From an archaeon (lineage in GTDB: Archaea > Hydrothermarchaeota > Hydrothermarchaeia > Hydrothermarchaeales > BMS3B), in NCBI GenBank assembly GCA_026989875.1, contig JALSIP010000015.1, positions 1 through 32,106 on the forward strand: a DNA stretch of 32,106 nucleotides, in the 5' to 3' direction. The position numbers were made by a program, and so were the translations under genes. Each line of letters opens with the position of its first letter. Positions within the stretch are counted from its first letter, which is position 1. Positions 29,816 to 32,106 of the stretch are shown here, one piece after another. The notes under the pieces are model-generated. The model searched no databases and was not told the DNA's origin. It saw nothing but the letters and a program-made list of their open reading frames with translations.

Positions 29816-30804
29816 GGCTGCTTGAGCTGGGCTACATGGGCTGGAAGCAGAGCCAGCTCGTGTACCATGCGCTGGCTGAGCTGGGCGAGCCGGCGGTGGT
29901 GCTGCAGAGAACCGCCCACACCTACTTCTGCCTGGGGATGTTCAGCCCGGCTGAGGACCTGAATCTGAGCTTTCTGGAGAGGCGTGGCATCCCGTGCTTC
30001 AGACGTGCCATAGGCGGTGGCACGGTGCTCCTGGACAGGGAGCAGCTCTTCTACCACGTGGTTATTCCCAGAGAGAGCGAGCTTGCACCCGTGAGGGTCT
30101 CAACCATGTACCGCAGGTTTCTCAAGCCGGTGATTGACACGTATGCCGAGCTCGGAGTGAAGGCAAGCTACAGACCTGCCAGCGACATCGTTGCGGAGGG
30201 CAGGAAGGTCTCCGGCAACGGCGCAGGTGTGGTTGGCGAGTGCCTGGTGCTAAGCGGCAGCATGCTGCTGGACTTCAACTTTGAGCTTATGGCAGAAGCC
30301 CTCAACCTGCCGGGGCGCCTGAGGAGAAGGGCGCTGGAGCTGATGCGGGAGAGGCTGGGAACGCTGAAGCAGCTCGCCGGAGAGGTTGATGCGGCAGAGC
30401 TGAGACGAATGCTCGCGGGCAGGTTTGAGGACCTCTTCGGCGGCTTTGAGAGCGGAAGGCTCAGCTTGGAGCTGGTGCGGGAAATGCGCAGGCTTGAGGG
30501 CAGGTACACGAGCAGGGAGTGGCTCTACGCCCGGGGCAGGAGGCGGCAGGGGACGCTGCTCAAGATAGCGGAGGGCTGCTACCTAATTCACACGAAGCTG
30601 GCGGGCGTGGAGCTGAGTGCGGAGCTGCAGGAGGGTGTGCTGGGGAATGTGCGTGCTCTCAGAGGCGGCAGAAGGCAGCGGGAGCTTGAGGATGCGCTTG
30701 CGGGGGTGAGGGCTGAGAGGCAGAAAATCTTAAATATCTTAGCCGAGAGACTTGGCTGTACCGAGGAGATTGAGAAGGCGGCAGAGCTTCTTGCAGGAGG
30801 ATGA
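29812..30804 (+). CDS. Lipoate/octanoate-protein ligase family protein with C-terminal extension
   Basis: 330 residues of the BirA/LplA/LipB fold. It activates lipoate or octanoate with ATP and attaches it to a Lys of a carrier protein. Seen in sequence: LGMFSPAEDLNLSFLERRGI, the substrate loop RRAIGGGTVLLDREQLFYHV (Arg64/65, Gly68-70), and DIVAEGRKVSGNGAGVVGE with the acyl-adenylate Lys132. About residues 235-330 form a further domain (YTSREWLYARGRR, LLKIAEGCYLIHTKL) resembling the LplA accessory or LplB part, fused here. A fused accessory domain usually goes with full ATP-dependent ligase activity. Coupled by ATGA to the radical SAM gene; its likely acceptor, the GcvH-like protein, begins 3 bp after its stop. 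I leave out a symbol because LplA and sLpl types cannot be told apart by eye. Confidence 0.9.
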   Translation: MRLLELGYMGWKQSQLVYHALAELGEPAVVLQRTAHTYFCLGMFSPAEDLNLSFLERRGIPCFRRAIGGGTVLLDREQLFYHVVIPRESELAPVRVSTMYRRFLKPVIDTYAELGVKASYRPASDIVAEGRKVSGNGAGVVGECLVLSGSMLLDFNFELMAEALNLPGRLRRRALELMRERLGTLKQLAGEVDAAELRRMLAGRFEDLFGGFESGRLSLELVREMRRLEGRYTSREWLYARGRRRQGTLLKIAEGCYLIHTKLAGVELSAELQEGVLGNVRALRGGRRQRELEDALAGVRAERQKILNILAERLGCTEEIEKAAELLAGG

Positions 30805-30807
30805 GGG

Positions 30808-31263
30808 ATGAAGAGCGAGACTGAGCAGGTGCTCAGGGTGGGTGAGTACGTTTTTCCCCTTGACAGGTACTACTGCTCCTATCAGAACTCTCACCTGTGG
30901 CTCAGGATGGTTGATGAGAACATCGCCGAAGTGGGCATAGATGCCTTCCTGAGCGAGACCGCCGGCAGGCTGAGCTACCTCAGCGTGAGCTCGGAGAGGC
31001 TTGAGCGGGGAAAGAGCTTTGCAACCATTGAGTCTGCGAAGTTCGTGAGCAGGCTCGCAGCACCTGTGAGCGGCGAGGTGGTGGAGCTGAATGCGGAGGT
31101 GCTGGCAAATCCCTCCAGGGTTAACGAGGCGCCCTACGATGCCTGGATTCTCAGGGTGAGGCTCGCCTCGCGGGAGGAGCTTGAAGCTGAGGGCATGCTC
31201 AGGAGCGCTGAGCAGATAAGAGCCTGGATTGAGAGAGAGATTGAGAGGCTGGAGGAGGAGTAG
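30808..31263 (+). CDS. GcvH-like lipoyl carrier protein
   Basis: 151 residues of the glycine cleavage H / biotinyl-lipoyl fold. The lipoylation site is Lys78 in FATIESAKFVSRLAAPVSGE, where the canonical form is ESVKA-x4-APVSGE. The N-terminus (GEYVFPLDRYYCSYQNSHLWLR) corresponds to the Y-x-H-x-W region of H proteins, and NAEVLANPSRVNEAPYDAWILRV to their conserved C-terminal part. A charged helical tail of about 30 residues (EQIRAWIEREIERLEEE) extends beyond usual H proteins of about 125-130 residues. GGAGGATGAGGG before the ATG is a strong ribosome-binding site. No gcvP or gcvT is in the window. The client could be a glycine cleavage system elsewhere, a sulfur-oxidising Hdr-like system (whose LbpA carriers resemble this), or an unknown enzyme. 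Confidence 0.92.
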   Translation: MKSETEQVLRVGEYVFPLDRYYCSYQNSHLWLRMVDENIAEVGIDAFLSETAGRLSYLSVSSERLERGKSFATIESAKFVSRLAAPVSGEVVELNAEVLANPSRVNEAPYDAWILRVRLASREELEAEGMLRSAEQIRAWIEREIERLEEE

Positions 31264-32106
31264 TGGAGAGCCCGGAATACGTTCAGACCTCCACGGCTGG
31301 TGCAATAACCCTGGGGCTGATGAAGGGCAGGTTCCACCGCGGGGCAAAGCTGAGGGCGCTGAACCTGCTCCTCACCTACCGGGATGGCTGCAAGGGGGCG
31401 TGCGCATACTGCGGGCTCTCCAGAAGACGGGTGGAGGGCGAGAGCTTCATCAGGGTGGAGTGGCCGGTGTATGCGGTTGATGAGATTCTTGAGAGGCTCA
31501 GGGGCAGGGAGCTGGTGGAGAGGGTGTGTATCTCCATGCTCACCCACCCCAGGGCATACCGGGACACCATAGAGCTTGCGGGGAGGTTTGGAGAGCTCAT
31601 GCCGGTGTCTGTGCTCGCTTCGCCGATGCTGATTCGCTCGCCGGAGCAGCTTGAGAAGCTCAGGGAGGCGGGCGCAGATATGTGCGGCATAGCCGTGGAC
31701 TGCGCCACTCCGGAGCTCTTTGAGAGGCTCAGGGGCAGGGGTGCAGGAAGCGGGCACCGCTGGGAGCAGTACTGGAGGGTGCTGGAGTGGGCTGTGGCAT
31801 GCTTCGGCAGGTACAACGTGAGCGTGCACCTGATTGTGGGGCTGGGCGAGAGCGAGCAGGAGATGCTTGCCACGGTGCAGCGTGCCTACGACCTGGGCGC
31901 TGAGGCGCACCTCTTCGCCTTCTACCCCGAGCCGGGCTCGCCAATGCAGCAGCATCCCAGGGTGCCCTTAGAACAGTACCGCAGGGTGCAGCTTGCCAGG
32001 TACCTGATTCACACCCGGCAGGCGAGGTTTGAGGATATGAGGTTTGACAGCCGGGGAAGGGTGGTGGGCTACGGGGTGGACGCAGAGACGCTGAGAAGGG
32101 TGGTGG
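31263..32106 (+). CDS. Second radical SAM protein of the lipoyl-assembly operon (3'-partial)
   Basis: An open frame of 281 codons running off the right edge without a stop. The GTG at 31263 shares one base with the stop of the GcvH-like gene (TAGTG). Seen in sequence: the radical SAM motif C43-x3-C47-x2-C50 in DGCKGACAYCGLSRR, preceded by GAITLGLMKGRFHRGAKL and LNLLLTYRDG; then VCISMLTHPRAY, MCGIAVDCATPELFERL, VSVHLIVGLGESEQEML and HLFAFYPEPGSPM. It is clearly different from the first radical SAM protein (little shared outside the motif), so the pair is not a simple duplication. I infer it is the partner subunit of a LipS1/LipS2 lipoyl synthase. Four coupled genes in a row support joint function. 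The missing C-terminus should be nearly complete already, as such proteins are often about 280-330 residues. Confidence 0.8.
   Translation, partial: MESPEYVQTSTAGAITLGLMKGRFHRGAKLRALNLLLTYRDGCKGACAYCGLSRRRVEGESFIRVEWPVYAVDEILERLRGRELVERVCISMLTHPRAYRDTIELAGRFGELMPVSVLASPMLIRSPEQLEKLREAGADMCGIAVDCATPELFERLRGRGAGSGHRWEQYWRVLEWAVACFGRYNVSVHLIVGLGESEQEMLATVQRAYDLGAEAHLFAFYPEPGSPMQQHPRVPLEQYRRVQLARYLIHTRQARFEDMRFDSRGRVVGYGVDAETLRRVV

Overview
The window is a compact, GC-rich stretch of an archaeal chromosome, most likely an F420- and tetrahydromethanopterin-using euryarchaeon of the methanogen / Archaeoglobus / ANME-like kind. The evidence is a ribosomal protein eS1 (S3Ae) gene, CofD (coenzyme F420 synthesis), a fused formaldehyde-activating enzyme/hexulose-phosphate synthase (Fae-Hps), an archaeal type IA topoisomerase, a PGF-pre-PGF surface anchor protein, TATA/BRE-type promoters and several probably leaderless starts. 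I cannot name the species. Genes are packed tightly: stop and start codons overlap by 1-4 bp in operons, and convergent genes meet or overlap at their stops.

Layout. 1-2550: purL (5' end outside the window) and purQ, purine synthesis. 2547-7144 (minus): a five-gene run, read from 7144 downwards: a secreted repeat protein with Ca-binding-like loops, an unknown 128-residue protein, cofD, a triphosphoribosyl-dephospho-CoA synthase-like protein (COG1767) and a DUF447 protein. 7237-8839 (minus): amt-glnK ammonium uptake and control. It is separated from the plus-strand mazG-like / HhH-GPD-like pair (9000-9930) by an AT-rich spacer holding a perfect 12-3-12 palindrome. 9933-11108 (minus): an HtpX-type membrane protease with an EF-hand loop and a small Cys/His-rich membrane protein. 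11295-12784: an unknown 96-residue protein and fae-hps. 12856-20045: a giant 1918-residue secreted, sequon-rich surface protein, translationally coupled to a PGF-pre-PGF protein with a C-terminal membrane anchor; this pair probably builds the cell envelope. 20048-22087 (minus): topA. 22166-24451: an LL-DAP-type aminotransferase and a solitary glycosyltransferase. 24441-26822 (minus): fumarate reductase/succinate dehydrogenase-like iron-sulfur and flavoprotein subunits without membrane subunits. 26909-26983: tRNA-Lys(CUU), followed by a 464-bp gap with a strong hairpin. 27448-28807: rps3ae and a DUF92 membrane protein.

28838 to the end: a tightly coupled operon of radical SAM protein, lipoate-protein ligase, GcvH-like lipoyl carrier and a second radical SAM protein (cut by the window edge). 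I read this as a self-contained lipoyl-assembly module of the LipS1/LipS2 type. The two radical SAM proteins would insert sulfur into octanoyl groups, the ligase would load the carrier, and the carrier is encoded in the same operon. No glycine-cleavage P/T or 2-oxoacid dehydrogenase genes are visible here, so the client of the carrier is open. This is the most interesting system in the window, followed by the two-gene surface-layer unit and the cofD operon with its unexplained partners.
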